Below, piece after piece: positions 5,811 through 13,413 of a stretch of 64,000 nt of DNA (its first letter is position 1; each line of letters opens with the position of its first letter). The translations under genes and the position numbers were made by a program. A model generated the notes under the pieces. It was not told where the DNA came from. It searched no databases and saw only the letters and a list, made by a program, of their open reading frames with translations. Source of the DNA: Acinetobacter populi (GTDB lineage: Bacteria > Pseudomonadota > Gammaproteobacteria > Pseudomonadales > Moraxellaceae); NCBI RefSeq assembly GCF_002174125.1, contig NZ_NEXX01000001.1:806001-870000 (forward strand). Reading direction: 5' to 3'.

Positions 5811-5836
5811 AAAAACCCGACTTAGGTCGGGTTTTT
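5811..5836. terminator. Bidirectional terminator ending cassette 1
   Basis: AAAAACCCGAC (5811-5821) pairs perfectly with GTCGGGTTTTT (5826-5836) around TTAG. It serves both the cassette 1 operon and the converging putAbiC-like gene, whose stop and last codons lie inside it. Confidence 0.9.
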
Positions 5837-6718
5837 ATCATCATTGAAAACATCAGAATTTCTGAAGCTGGATTTATCCAATCCAAAATGTTTAATGAAT
5901 TTACGGAATCTAGCTTTCCTTTCTAATTCAGACTGGTCATCGTCCTCTCTATCAACAATTTTCAAATCTAAAAGATTACTATCCATTAAAGCGTCTCGAT
6001 AAGACTGACTATTAACTGCCAACCATAATAGTGCTTTTTTCTCTCCGTAATACATAGAATTACCTATGATATTCATATAAAGTAATTTTTTCTTTTCATC
6101 GCCGCTCTGTTCAACTTTTACATAATTTATAATGGTCGGATAAAAATTAAAAGCAGAATAAAAACCTGTAGACTTTGTTTCGTCACTAATTTTACGAATA
6201 AATGTCCTTAAAGCTAACCTTACTTCACTTGGAGTCAACGTATCGATTCTGTCTTTCCATTCTTCATTAAGTAGCCTTGTAAATTCATCACTTAATTTAC
6301 TAAAGATATCTATCGCTTTCAATGACTCTTTACTATTAGTAATGACAAGAGAATTAAAAATATTTCTATTGTAATTCAATAAATTGTAAAACTCATTAAT
6401 AAAAATCGCATTTTGGGATTCTCTGAGCTGCTGCTGATTAGTCTCTCGAGTTTCCTTCAGTGAAGTCACTTGTAACCAAGTAGAATAAGCAATAGCACAA
6501 AGAGCAATTGAAGAAATTAAAGTGTTTAAACTGCCATAAATATCCCCTACTGCACCAAAATTCTCGCCATAGTAAACTGGATCTTTCAAAATCCAATTAA
6601 AAAAAATTGAGAATATCCAAGGGAACAAAAACCAAAGTGTTATACCTAACAATATCCATCCAATGTAGTCAGAGATTTTAAAATCTTTCTTAATACTTTT
6701 TTCAGTAGAATCACTCAC
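5822..6718 (-). CDS. putAbiC-like phage abortive infection membrane protein
   Basis: The 298-residue protein starts at GTG 6718 behind GGGGAGAG. It has two N-terminal membrane segments (about 20-42 and 62-82). The region GAVGDIYGSLNTLISSIAL followed by a Q/E/R-rich helix (ETNQQQLRESQNAIFINEFY) is the layout of the putative phage abortive infection family (putAbiC). The rest is helical and cytoplasmic. Such proteins are membrane-linked abortive infection factors with poorly known mechanism. It is isolated on the reverse strand between the cassette 1 operon and the repressor, as prophage cargo usually is. The family assignment rests on the N-terminal pattern. Confidence 0.65.
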   Translation of the reverse strand: MSDSTEKSIKKDFKISDYIGWILLGITLWFLFPWIFSIFFNWILKDPVYYGENFGAVGDIYGSLNTLISSIALCAIAYSTWLQVTSLKETRETNQQQLRESQNAIFINEFYNLLNYNRNIFNSLVITNSKESLKAIDIFSKLSDEFTRLLNEEWKDRIDTLTPSEVRLALRTFIRKISDETKSTGFYSAFNFYPTIINYVKVEQSGDEKKKLLYMNIIGNSMYYGEKKALLWLAVNSQSYRDALMDSNLLDLKIVDREDDDQSELERKARFRKFIKHFGLDKSSFRNSDVFNDDKNPT

Positions 6719-6790
6719 ATCACTCTCCCCAGAGCAAACAATACACTATCTAAAAATTATTAAAATCAAGTTTTCTCAATATAACATCGT

Positions 6791-6813
6791 GTTGTCTATT
6801 CACAATAGACAAC
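6791..6813. repeat. Perfect inverted repeat upstream of the putAbiC-like gene
   Basis: GTTGTCTATT (6791-6800) and AATAGACAAC (6804-6813) are perfect complements around CAC, 73 bp before the GTG start. No T run follows, so an operator or structured leader is more likely than a terminator. Confidence 0.5.
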
Positions 6814-6867
6814 AAATACCCCAAGACAATCGCCCCTACTCATCCTATGTTTAGCCCATAAAAGCAA

Positions 6868-6898
6868 AAAGCCAAGAATTTGCGGTTCTCGGCTTTTC
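6868..6898 (+). terminator. Terminator-like hairpin in the putAbiC/repressor gap
   Basis: AGCCAAGAA pairs with TTCTCGGCT except at one position, around TTTGCGG, and a short T run follows. Its partner gene is not obvious. Confidence 0.4.
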
Positions 6899-6934
6899 TG
6901 GTTCAACCCTTAAAGGCAGAAGGATTAAACACTT

Positions 6935-7108
6935 GTGAGCAATAATAAGCAATTTCGATTTAAATTTCTAGGCTTAATGATGGAATCTATGAACTACAAC
7001 CCAAATAGCTTTATCAAAATCCTATGGCACATTGCCTTAATGGCTAGTTTTATTATGCTCATACGGTTTTTAATTAAACTAGCTAGCTTCTATATAGGGC
7101 TAAACTAA
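6935..7108 (+). CDS. Possible small membrane protein
   Basis: A 57-codon frame starts at GTG 6935 and ends at TAA 7106-7108, one base before the end of the converging repressor gene. The second half is hydrophobic (ILWHIALMASFIMLIRFLI), as in a single-pass membrane protein. AAGG lies 12 bases upstream, a weak signal. It is one of the few sensible readings of the roughly 390 bp between putAbiC and the repressor. It may not be a gene. Confidence 0.3.
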   Translation: MSNNKQFRFKFLGLMMESMNYNPNSFIKILWHIALMASFIMLIRFLIKLASFYIGLN

Positions 7109-7109
7109 T

Positions 7110-7463
7110 TCAACCACTAAACTGCCCAGCAAAACATTCCACCACCGCCACCAGACCAGCTTTCATATCATCTTTGGTATTCCGATATGCAGTGATGATA
7201 CGCCGCTCATCCTCACTTAACTGAACATCTACCACAAACTCTTCCTTACGCTTCCCCCAGAGAATATAACCAATATCAAAACCGTAATCTTCCAGCTTAT
7301 CCAATTGGTCTGTAGTTAATGCATCATTATGTTTTTCATATCTAACTATAGAATTCTTTTTTACCCCTAGGATTTCGGCTAAATCTTCCTGTGTTTTTAT
7401 ATCTAGGCGTTTTCGTTCTTCACGTAATCTTTCACCACGATTAAATAAATCATCATTTTTCAT
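7110..7463 (-). CDS. XRE-family prophage repressor (CI-like)
   Basis: The 117-residue protein begins MKNDDLFNRGERLREERKRL and has an XRE-type helix-turn-helix at about residues 12-60 (TQEDLAEILGVKKNSIVRYE). A short tail with SEDERRIITAYR follows, as in many small phage repressors without a peptidase domain. The ATG at 7463 has TTTGGAAAA upstream; a TTG at 7475 is possible but weaker. It diverges from a small ribbon-helix-helix gene, and the gap holds two operator-like motifs. It is the probable lysogeny repressor, acting beside the RNA immunity cassettes. Confidence 0.75.
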   Translation of the reverse strand: MKNDDLFNRGERLREERKRLDIKTQEDLAEILGVKKNSIVRYEKHNDALTTDQLDKLEDYGFDIGYILWGKRKEEFVVDVQLSEDERRIITAYRNTKDDMKAGLVAVVECFAGQFSG

Positions 7464-7495
7464 ACTTTTTTCCAAATAAGTACTTTTAAATCATC

Positions 7496-7542
7496 TTTTA
7501 TCGTGATAAATTAGTTTTACTAAGTAACTAAATCACGATTTA
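7496..7542. promoter_or_regulatory. Two operator-like motifs between repressor and cro-like gene
   Basis: TTTTATCGTGATAAA (7496-7510) and AAATCACGATTTA (7530-7542, inverted) share the core ATCGTGAT. The two face each other in the 92-bp divergent gap. A third copy with the same core lies before ogr (357-370). Confidence 0.6.
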
Positions 7543-7555
7543 TAGGGATTTAACC

Positions 7556-7732
7556 ATGTCTAAATGCAACAATCAATCAAAACAAAACCGAACTCACGTG
7601 ATTGCTGTACGTGTCACCGAAGCCGAAAGAGCCATCATTGAAAAAGTTGCCTATGAAACCCGGAGAAAACCCACTAGGGTTTTACTGGATGCATTCATAC
7701 AACAGCAGCAGGAAGCGGATTGTACGACATAG
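7556..7732 (+). CDS. Small ribbon-helix-helix regulator (Cro-like position)
   Basis: The 58-residue product starts at ATG 7556 and contains VIAVRVTEAERAIIEKVAYE followed by RKPTRVLLDAFI. This is a strand-helix-helix pattern like Arc/MetJ or CopG proteins. It diverges from the repressor and is the first gene of the rightward early operon, the cro position. It probably binds DNA near the shared operators. The family assignment is by pattern only, and no function beyond DNA binding can be claimed. Confidence 0.55.
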   Translation: MSKCNNQSKQNRTHVIAVRVTEAERAIIEKVAYETRRKPTRVLLDAFIQQQQEADCTT

Positions 7733-7741
7733 ATAAGACTC

Positions 7742-7759
7742 TTGTAGCATGTGCTACAA
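7742..7759. promoter_or_regulatory. 18-bp palindrome upstream of the primase-helicase
   Basis: TTGTAGCA and TGCTACAA are perfect 8-bp inverted arms around TG, 43 bp before the primase start. It could be an operator, or a site used by the replication protein. Confidence 0.5.
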
Positions 7760-7802
7760 ATTACAAAAAAACATATACGTTTCATTGCAATAGAGTGTAT
7801 TT

Positions 7803-10544
7803 ATGTCAGATATATCAAGACGCATCGACGACCGTCTAAACCAGATCTTCAAGTTTAAGCGGCAAGGCGAATGGTACAGGGAAGGTATTTGCCCGCAGTG
7901 CAGCAAAAAAGAATGCTACACCCATGCAATAAAACCACGCATCGTCAAATGCGGTCGCTTAAATAAATGCGGCTACGAAGAACACGTCAAAGACATCTGT
8001 GAAGATTTATTCAAAGACTGGTCAAAAGAATTTCCAAAAACCGACATAAATCCACATGCCGCAGCCGATGCCTACCTCAAACATGGCCGGGGTTTTGATC
8101 TAACACAGCTTAAAGGTTTATACACCCAGGAAACCTTCAGCAACGAGAAAAAATATCCAGGGCTTTATACCGGTACTGTCCGTTTTAAAATAGCTGAAGG
8201 GGTTTATTGGGAACGCTTTATCGACCGCCCAGAACGATTTGGCCGTCAGAAAGCCAATTTTATCGGCAAATATGAAGGTCTGGCTTGGTCATTACTTGAT
8301 CTCGACAACCTGTGTAAAGCGCAAAGCATCTGGATTAGCGAAGGCATATTTAATTCAATCGCCCTGGTACATTCCGGCCAAGCTGCAATTGCCAGCATGT
8401 CCACCAGCAACTACCCTTCCAAATTACTCAAACAGATCGAAGACCGCTGCCACGAGTTAAAAATCGACAAGCCACGGTTAATCTGGGCATTCGACAACGA
8501 CAAAGCCGGCAAAGATGCCATCAAAAAATTTCATATCCGAGCATTACAACAAAAATGGTCATCTTCCGCTGCCCTGCCACCGTACCAAGTTAAAGGTCGT
8601 AATTTCGACTGGAACGACCTGTTTTTACACGATCTATTACACAGTGAAGAACGGGTTAAATACCGTCATTACGGTGAATTACTCATTGCAGAAACCGCCG
8701 AGCAAGCCGGGTTGCTTATTTATAACTTTAAAGAAGGTCGTACCAAAACCTTTTTCTTTAATCACAACTTACGCCTGTACTGGTTCAATCTAGATTACGA
8801 CAAATACTCAAAGCGATTAGAGCAAATTGAAAAAGAACCTAGTTTTTTAGAAATGCTTGACGAGAAAAAACGGGAACAGGCATTGCGTGATAGTGCAGCC
8901 GTCACCGAGATCTGTAATGCCCAGATCGAACCGCTTTATTTTGAACGTAACGAAGTCACAGGCGAGTCCTGGTATTACTTCAACATGCAAAGCCAATGGG
9001 CCGAAAAAAAGACCCAGTTTACAGCCAGTGAAATCGGCAGCCGTAGCAAATTCAAAGATGCAACCATGCAAATCATGGCTGGTGCAATGTGGACAGGCAC
9101 AGATCAACAACTTGAATTTTTTATCAAACGCAAAACGGAGCGACTTAAAGAAGTAAAAACCACAGACTTTATCGGCTATTCCAGCGAATACCGAACCTAT
9201 ATTTTTCCACAGCATGCTGTCCACGATGGCCAGATCATCGGCATTAACGAACACGACTACTTCAAGATTAAACGGCTTGAACTCAAGTCGCTGGCCAAAT
9301 CCCCAGTCATCACCATCAATCCGAAAAAAGAATTTAAACCGACCTGGTGGAAAGACTTTTACCGTGTTCGTGGTTGCAAAGGTTTAATCACTCTTGCGTG
9401 GTGGACAGGATCTTACTTTGCCGAGCAGATCCGCAGCATTCATAGCTCATATCCATTTATCGAAATCGTCGGTGAAGCTGGTGCAGGTAAATCCCGTTTA
9501 ATCGAATTCCTTTGGAAATTATCCGGCCGTGAAAATTACGAAGGCTTCGATGCAAACAAAGCCACCAGCGTTGCCGTCTATCGTAACTTTGCCCAGATCT
9601 CCAACCTACCCGTCGTCCTGATTGAGGGCGACCGTAACGATCAACAGGGCAATAGCGTCAAACAAGCCAAATTTAGCTGGGACGAATTGAAGGATGCATT
9701 TAACGGTCGTGCAATTCGTTCAAAAGGTATCAAAAATGCAGGGAATGAAACGTATGAGCCACCCTTCCGTGGCGCAATCATGATCAGCCAAAATACGTCC
9801 ATTGCTGCATCAGAAGCGATTTTGACCCGTACATTGCACCTGTTTTTTGACAGGAAAGGCCAGTCACTCGAAACCAAACGTATTGTCGATACGCTTGACC
9901 GCATGGATCTTGAAGATACATGCACCTACATGACCCATTGCCTGCGTAAAGAAAACGAAATCCTGCAAACCTACCAAGATCGTTTAAAAAGCATTGAGGA
10001 CCAATACCACAGTGCCGGCATTACCCATACCCGGATCGCTTTATGCCATGCACAAGTTGCAGCACTGGTTGAAGCATTGGCCGAGCATGTACTTGATGGT
10101 GTACTAGATTATGAGGAAGTGGCCAAAGCCCAGGACATGCTCATGGAAATGGCACAAGCCCGGGTTGATCAGCTGAATGGTGATTGCAAAGAAGTCGAGC
10201 AATTTTGGGAAGCCTTTGAATATCTGCAATCTGGTCGATCGGCTCAATTCAGCCTCAACCATCATGATCACGATGCCCAGACCGTCGCAATCAATCTCAA
10301 CGAAATCTACAAAGTTGCGGCACAGCACTATCAGAAGCTGCCGGACATCACTTTGATCAAAGATCTACTCAAGACATCACAGAAGTACAAATTTATCGAA
10401 ACCAACCGAGCTGTCAGCTCAAACCGCTATCCAGCGGATGCCAGTAAAAACGTCGATGCAGACAATGAAGTGTCCGACCGTCGCCGTACCGTTAAATGCT
10501 GGATATTTACCAATCCGAACCTACTTCAAGCCAAGGGGAAATAA
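7803..10544 (+). CDS. Phage bifunctional primase-helicase
   Basis: This 913-residue protein starts with a zinc-binding region (C30, C33 and two later cysteines in KCGRLNKCG at about 50-56), as in phage primases. A TOPRIM domain follows, with glutamate in WISEGIFNS (about 178-186) and the paired aspartates of FDNDKAG (D231, D233). A helicase-type ATPase has a Walker A motif, GEAGAGKSR, at about 557-565. The end, residues 800-902 (FWEAFEY ... VAINLNEIYK ... AVSSNRY ... RTVKCWIF), is shared with the two Rha-like proteins of the element. It primes and unwinds DNA for phage replication, the role of alpha in P4 or A in P2, though its architecture is different from P2 A. Confidence 0.85.
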   Translation: MSDISRRIDDRLNQIFKFKRQGEWYREGICPQCSKKECYTHAIKPRIVKCGRLNKCGYEEHVKDICEDLFKDWSKEFPKTDINPHAAADAYLKHGRGFDLTQLKGLYTQETFSNEKKYPGLYTGTVRFKIAEGVYWERFIDRPERFGRQKANFIGKYEGLAWSLLDLDNLCKAQSIWISEGIFNSIALVHSGQAAIASMSTSNYPSKLLKQIEDRCHELKIDKPRLIWAFDNDKAGKDAIKKFHIRALQQKWSSSAALPPYQVKGRNFDWNDLFLHDLLHSEERVKYRHYGELLIAETAEQAGLLIYNFKEGRTKTFFFNHNLRLYWFNLDYDKYSKRLEQIEKEPSFLEMLDEKKREQALRDSAAVTEICNAQIEPLYFERNEVTGESWYYFNMQSQWAEKKTQFTASEIGSRSKFKDATMQIMAGAMWTGTDQQLEFFIKRKTERLKEVKTTDFIGYSSEYRTYIFPQHAVHDGQIIGINEHDYFKIKRLELKSLAKSPVITINPKKEFKPTWWKDFYRVRGCKGLITLAWWTGSYFAEQIRSIHSSYPFIEIVGEAGAGKSRLIEFLWKLSGRENYEGFDANKATSVAVYRNFAQISNLPVVLIEGDRNDQQGNSVKQAKFSWDELKDAFNGRAIRSKGIKNAGNETYEPPFRGAIMISQNTSIAASEAILTRTLHLFFDRKGQSLETKRIVDTLDRMDLEDTCTYMTHCLRKENEILQTYQDRLKSIEDQYHSAGITHTRIALCHAQVAALVEALAEHVLDGVLDYEEVAKAQDMLMEMAQARVDQLNGDCKEVEQFWEAFEYLQSGRSAQFSLNHHDHDAQTVAINLNEIYKVAAQHYQKLPDITLIKDLLKTSQKYKFIETNRAVSSNRYPADASKNVDADNEVSDRRRTVKCWIFTNPNLLQAKGK

Positions 10545-10546
10545 CC

Positions 10547-10843
10547 ATGAAGCAAAATGAGGATCTACAGTTTAAAGCCTATGCGCTTGATAACTTAATT
10601 ATTCGTATCAATGAAACAGTCGCAATACTCGAAAATATTGTTGCTGAAGATGAAGTAAAGACAAATGCAAAAAACTATCCGTATTTATACGGCGCAACAC
10701 GACAAACATTAGCGGTCATTCAAGATCTAGCTAATCGAATCAAAAAAGAAATCGACAACTCAAACGGATCTCCAGACGCCAATCTTTTCAATCCGAATGA
10801 GTTGCCATTTATCGACCCTGAAAGTCTAGCCTTAGAGGACTAA
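10547..10843 (+). CDS. Small phage protein after primase
   Basis: The 98-residue product starts at ATG 10547, 2 bp after the primase stop and behind AAGGGG. An upstream in-frame start at 10496 lies inside the primase and is unlikely. The sequence is helical and acidic (NETVAILENIVAEDEVKT, then an acidic tail ending LALED), with no recognised domain. It is part of the rightward early operon. Confidence 0.65.
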   Translation: MKQNEDLQFKAYALDNLIIRINETVAILENIVAEDEVKTNAKNYPYLYGATRQTLAVIQDLANRIKKEIDNSNGSPDANLFNPNELPFIDPESLALED

Positions 10844-10847
10844 AGCC

Positions 10848-11066
10848 ATGTCATATCTTAATGCACTTATCGTACTCATACCAACGCTATATGACCCATT
10901 TGCACTAAAAATCATGCTTACCGTACTTGGTATGGCATTTGTGATGCTATTGGTCTGTTTCTGGATAAGCCGTAATTTCCTACATGCACTGATTGCATCT
11001 CTCAGCATAACCACCTTGGCTACTGTCATTTCACTTGCACTGGCCAGCGTATTGTCGAGAGGTTAA
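10848..11066 (+). CDS. Small two-pass membrane protein
   Basis: The 72-residue product starts 4 bp after the previous stop. It has two hydrophobic segments at about residues 21-42 (IMLTVLGMAFVMLLVCFWI) and 47-69, joined by SRNF. Size and topology resemble small phage holin-like or exclusion proteins, but its location in the early operon argues against a lysis role. Function unknown. Confidence 0.55.
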   Translation: MSYLNALIVLIPTLYDPFALKIMLTVLGMAFVMLLVCFWISRNFLHALIASLSITTLATVISLALASVLSRG

Positions 11067-11073
11067 AAAAAAT

Positions 11074-11352
11074 ATGGCAGACCTATCCCAACTTGAAAAG
11101 ATCATTAACAAAATGGTCGATAGAATCGCCCATCGTCCAACCATACCTCTGGATCAACAACTCTGGGACGAACATGACATCGCTGCCTATTTTGGTTACA
11201 GCCTTGACTACACCAAAAAACACATCATGAACCACAAGCAGTTCCCACCGGCACGAATGCTACCCACCAAAGATACCTATGTCCCACGCTGGAAAGCCAG
11301 TGATGTGACCAAATACGCTATGGCATTTGATAAACAGACTATTTCATATTAA
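11074..11352 (+). CDS. AlpA/excisionase-like DNA-binding protein
   Basis: The 92-residue product starts at ATG 11074 (MADLSQLEKI). An upstream in-frame ATG at 11035 overlaps the membrane-protein gene and is not needed. From residue 30 it reads LWDEHDIAAYFGYSLDYTKK and ends with VPRWKASDVTKYA. This is the winged-helix pattern of AlpA-like regulators and excisionases: a helix-turn-helix, then a wing with arginine and W. It may control integrase or excision. The assignment is by motif only. Confidence 0.55.
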   Translation: MADLSQLEKIINKMVDRIAHRPTIPLDQQLWDEHDIAAYFGYSLDYTKKHIMNHKQFPPARMLPTKDTYVPRWKASDVTKYAMAFDKQTISY

Positions 11353-11364
11353 GGAACAACCAAC

Positions 11365-11928
11365 ATGACCACTCAAACTACCGCAAAAATCACAGACATC
11401 ATCTACTTTCATGGTTGTACACTTCCAATTATTACATGGAACAATATCAACTATGTACCTGCAAAATACCTAACTGACCTCGCTGGTGTAGATTGGCGAA
11501 CAGCAAAAAGGAGCCTTTTAGATGAGGAAAATATACTTTTATATGCAATAAAACAGTTCAAAAGCCCTGTTATTGCTGCTCAAGGTGGTAGCCCTACCAC
11601 CCCAGATGATGTTATTCATATTCAATTTGACCGTGCATATTTTTATCTTGCTCGTATTAATACCAAAATCATGAAAGCAATGGGAAATGTCACCGCAGCC
11701 GAGCAGCTACTACAGCTACAAATCGAATGGGCAAAAGTCCTACATGACTACGAAACTGACGGCATCGCTATAAAAGGCAAATCCACCCATAACGAACTCA
11801 TGCAGATCATGAAAATGCGCCAAATGGCAATCGGACAGGAAAAGCAGGTCTTTAGCAAGATGCTACAAAGCAAACTGGCAGAGCTTGGCTATCAACCCGA
11901 TGGTGAACAAGGTGATCTATTTAAATAA
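11365..11928 (+). CDS. P22 antirepressor N-terminal-domain protein
   Basis: Residues 10-115 of this 187-residue protein match the P22_AR_N pattern: YFHGCTLPII, then INYVPAKYLTDLAGVDWRTA, and FDRAYFYLARINT. The C-terminal third is helical and does not resemble a P22_AR_C domain. Antirepressors of this family bind and inactivate CI-type repressors. AAGGA precedes the ATG. The codons for QGGSPTTP contain an inverted repeat (GGTGGTAG, CC, CTACCACC at 11584-11601), which recalls the hairpins in the Rha-like genes. A terminator follows. Confidence 0.65.
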   Translation: MTTQTTAKITDIIYFHGCTLPIITWNNINYVPAKYLTDLAGVDWRTAKRSLLDEENILLYAIKQFKSPVIAAQGGSPTTPDDVIHIQFDRAYFYLARINTKIMKAMGNVTAAEQLLQLQIEWAKVLHDYETDGIAIKGKSTHNELMQIMKMRQMAIGQEKQVFSKMLQSKLAELGYQPDGEQGDLFK

Positions 11929-11931
11929 AGA

Positions 11932-11951
11932 AAAGGGGCTTTTGCCCCTTT
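11932..11951. terminator. Bidirectional terminator of the early operon
   Basis: AAAGGGGC (11932-11939) pairs with GCCCCTTT (11944-11951) around TTTT. It lies between the antirepressor-like gene and the converging cargo gene. Confidence 0.85.
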
Positions 11952-11963
11952 CTAAACTATCCA

Positions 11964-12890
11964 TTATTCTGACTGATATATCGCAAAATGCACATTTTGA
12001 CCAAACTTACTTTGCAACGCACTATGTAAACTATCGAAATTAAATTGCTCAGACCTAAACTTGAAGCCATCAGTACTAATCTCACCATTTTCTTTAATTG
12101 AAAATAAAGGCTCAATTACATCAATAGCTGTTTTAACTAACCATGAATACTCATGTAAGCCCGTATGAATAAAATTATTCGACCATTTGTTAATTATTTT
12201 TAAGTCCTCTACCTTGATTTCAACAGGTAAATTAAAAAATGTAGCTCCTTGATCTCCCAAAAAGTCAATACATTCACTAATCATAATTTGTTTAGATTTA
12301 AAGCTATTATCTGTGTTTTTGGTTACAGCATATGCAATTCCAAGCATTTCAGACTTAATTTTAAGCTCTAGAGCTTGTCGAATCATAAATGGAACCAATT
12401 TTGCCAGATACTCAGCTGTACCTGCAGAAGGACATCCCGCGTATAAAGCCTGCATTTTTGCTGTTACGAAAGCATTTTGAGCACTAACATAGTTACTATC
12501 AAATATCTCGCCTAACATTTCGTCTGTGCGTGCATCATATATAACATTCAAATTTAGCCGTTTAAGGTCTCCATTAAACGCTTTAAACGTAAAAATAAAT
12601 TCTTTTGTCACCTCAGCAAGATCACGTTCTTTAACAACATTCAGAAAATGGTCGGCATAAAACAAATCAATATAACTTAAAATACTATGACACTGAGCAA
12701 TTACCCAATTCTGATCATAATCTTCTTTAGTCAACAGATCAGACAATACCAAAGTTGATTCTGACGCAGCATGTGCAGCTAAATAATCTTCAACTTTAGA
12801 TTTAATATAGGGGATCAGTGTTTCTAAATTAACTTTTGCATCAGATGCAGTAATTAACTTTAAGGACTCATCAATTTCATTTTGTTGCAT
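11964..12890 (-). CDS. Unrecognised all-helical cargo protein
   Basis: The start is taken at ATG 12890 (308 residues); a TTG 6 bp upstream is the alternative. No domain is recognised with confidence. The sequence is helical, with IRQALELKIKSEMLGIAY in the middle and NNFIHTGLHEYSWLVKTAID near the end. The N/R-x-H spacing recalls HEPN-type proteins found in defence systems, but this is only a resemblance. It is AT-rich, reverse-oriented and isolated between the early operon terminator and the promoter of immunity cassette 2, a typical cargo position. Confidence 0.6.
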   Translation of the reverse strand: MQQNEIDESLKLITASDAKVNLETLIPYIKSKVEDYLAAHAASESTLVLSDLLTKEDYDQNWVIAQCHSILSYIDLFYADHFLNVVKERDLAEVTKEFIFTFKAFNGDLKRLNLNVIYDARTDEMLGEIFDSNYVSAQNAFVTAKMQALYAGCPSAGTAEYLAKLVPFMIRQALELKIKSEMLGIAYAVTKNTDNSFKSKQIMISECIDFLGDQGATFFNLPVEIKVEDLKIINKWSNNFIHTGLHEYSWLVKTAIDVIEPLFSIKENGEISTDGFKFRSEQFNFDSLHSALQSKFGQNVHFAIYQSE

Positions 12891-12998
12891 ATTCAAATAC
12901 TCACTTACTCAAGTTTAAATTAACGCCGTTACCGATCTAATCTTTAGTTATAGCTTCAACATTGTTAGAAAAATAACAACCTAACTTATTTAAGGGCG

Positions 12999-13027
12999 TT
13001 GACAAAAACTTCAAGGTCTACTACGAT
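12999..13027 (+). promoter_or_regulatory. Promoter of RNA immunity cassette 2
   Basis: TTGACA (12999-13004), 17 bp and TACGAT (13022-13027). The -10 hexamer is identical to that of cassette 1, and the distance to the first hairpin is similar. Confidence 0.75.
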
Positions 13028-13052
13028 AATTTTACCACTCCACATGAGTGGT

Positions 13053-13068
13053 CGAGTTTCGCAGCTCG
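13053..13068 (+). promoter_or_regulatory. seqA-like target hairpin, cassette 2
   Basis: CGAG and CTCG close the 8-base loop TTTCGCAG (13057-13064). The loop is repeated in the hairpin at 13211-13236, and seven of its bases are complementary to CTGCGAA at 13190-13196. Confidence 0.65.
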
Positions 13069-13089
13069 CAATCAAAAGGCAGATAGAAT

Positions 13090-13111
13090 CCGCTGCTCAA
13101 GCGGTATTTTT
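13090..13111 (+). terminator. Leader terminator, cassette 2
   Basis: CCGC (13090-13093) pairs with GCGG (13101-13104), followed by TATTTTTTT. CAGATA and TATCTG (13080-13085, 13113-13118) can pair around it. The layout equals the leader terminator of cassette 1. Confidence 0.55.
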
Positions 13112-13149
13112 TTATCTGAAGAATCCGTACACCTTTCGTTATGGTAGAT

Positions 13150-13200
13150 CGGATGGGGAGGCGAAAGCCTGCCGTTCCTTTTGACGGTACTGCGAACCTC
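13150..13200 (+). ncRNA. CI/C4-type antisense immunity RNA, cassette 2
   Basis: AGGC-GAAA-GCCT (13159-13170) forms the inner stem, flanked by GGGG and TCCT that pair weakly with G-U pairs around GCCGT. The continuation GACGGTACTGCGAACCTC follows, with CTGCGAA (13190-13196) as the seqB-like element. The positions of GCCG, the outer arm, and GGTA before the antisense word correspond to cassette 1. The antisense word itself is different. Ends are approximate. Confidence 0.65.
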
Positions 13201-13210
13201 ATTCGGTCTG

Positions 13211-13236
13211 CCACCAAGTTTTCGCAGATTTGGTGG
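13211..13236 (+). promoter_or_regulatory. seqC-like target hairpin, cassette 2
   Basis: CCACCAAGT (13211-13219) pairs with ATTTGGTGG (13228-13236), one pair being G-U, around the loop TTTCGCAG (13220-13227), identical to the seqA loop of this cassette. Stem length (9) and loop length (8) equal cassette 1. Confidence 0.65.
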
Positions 13237-13266
13237 CTATAAAAACCTTTCAAAAGGAAAGCCATA

Positions 13267-13413
13267 ATGAATAAATCAACACAGGCACAAATCCGCCTAA
13301 CTCAAAGTCATTTCGATAGAATCTGTTATCAACGTATTCAATCCCCAAACTTTGCCCAAAAACCAACTTTCATCCAAAGAATCATCACAACAATCAAAGG
13401 GGCAAGCGTATGA
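13267..13413 (+). CDS. Short ORF coupled to Rha-like gene 2
   Basis: The 48-residue product (MNKSTQAQIRLTQSHFDRIC ... IQRIITTIKGASV) starts at ATG 13267 behind AAAAGGAAAGCC. Its TGA overlaps the ATG of the Rha-like gene (ATGA, 13410-13413), so translation is coupled as for icd and ant in P1. It is basic, with no recognised domain and no clear membrane segment. Below the size cut-off of usual gene callers, it is supported by the ribosome binding site and the overlap. Confidence 0.6.
   Translation: MNKSTQAQIRLTQSHFDRICYQRIQSPNFAQKPTFIQRIITTIKGASV

Noticed and set aside
8847..9254. Reverse-strand ORF of 135 codons inside the primase-helicase gene
   Set aside because: It lies fully inside a well-supported gene, has no ribosome binding site and reads as a cysteine- and phenylalanine-rich shadow.
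12999..13184. 61-codon ORF across the leader of cassette 2
   Set aside because: It begins within the promoter and covers the RNA stems; no codon-use or motif support.
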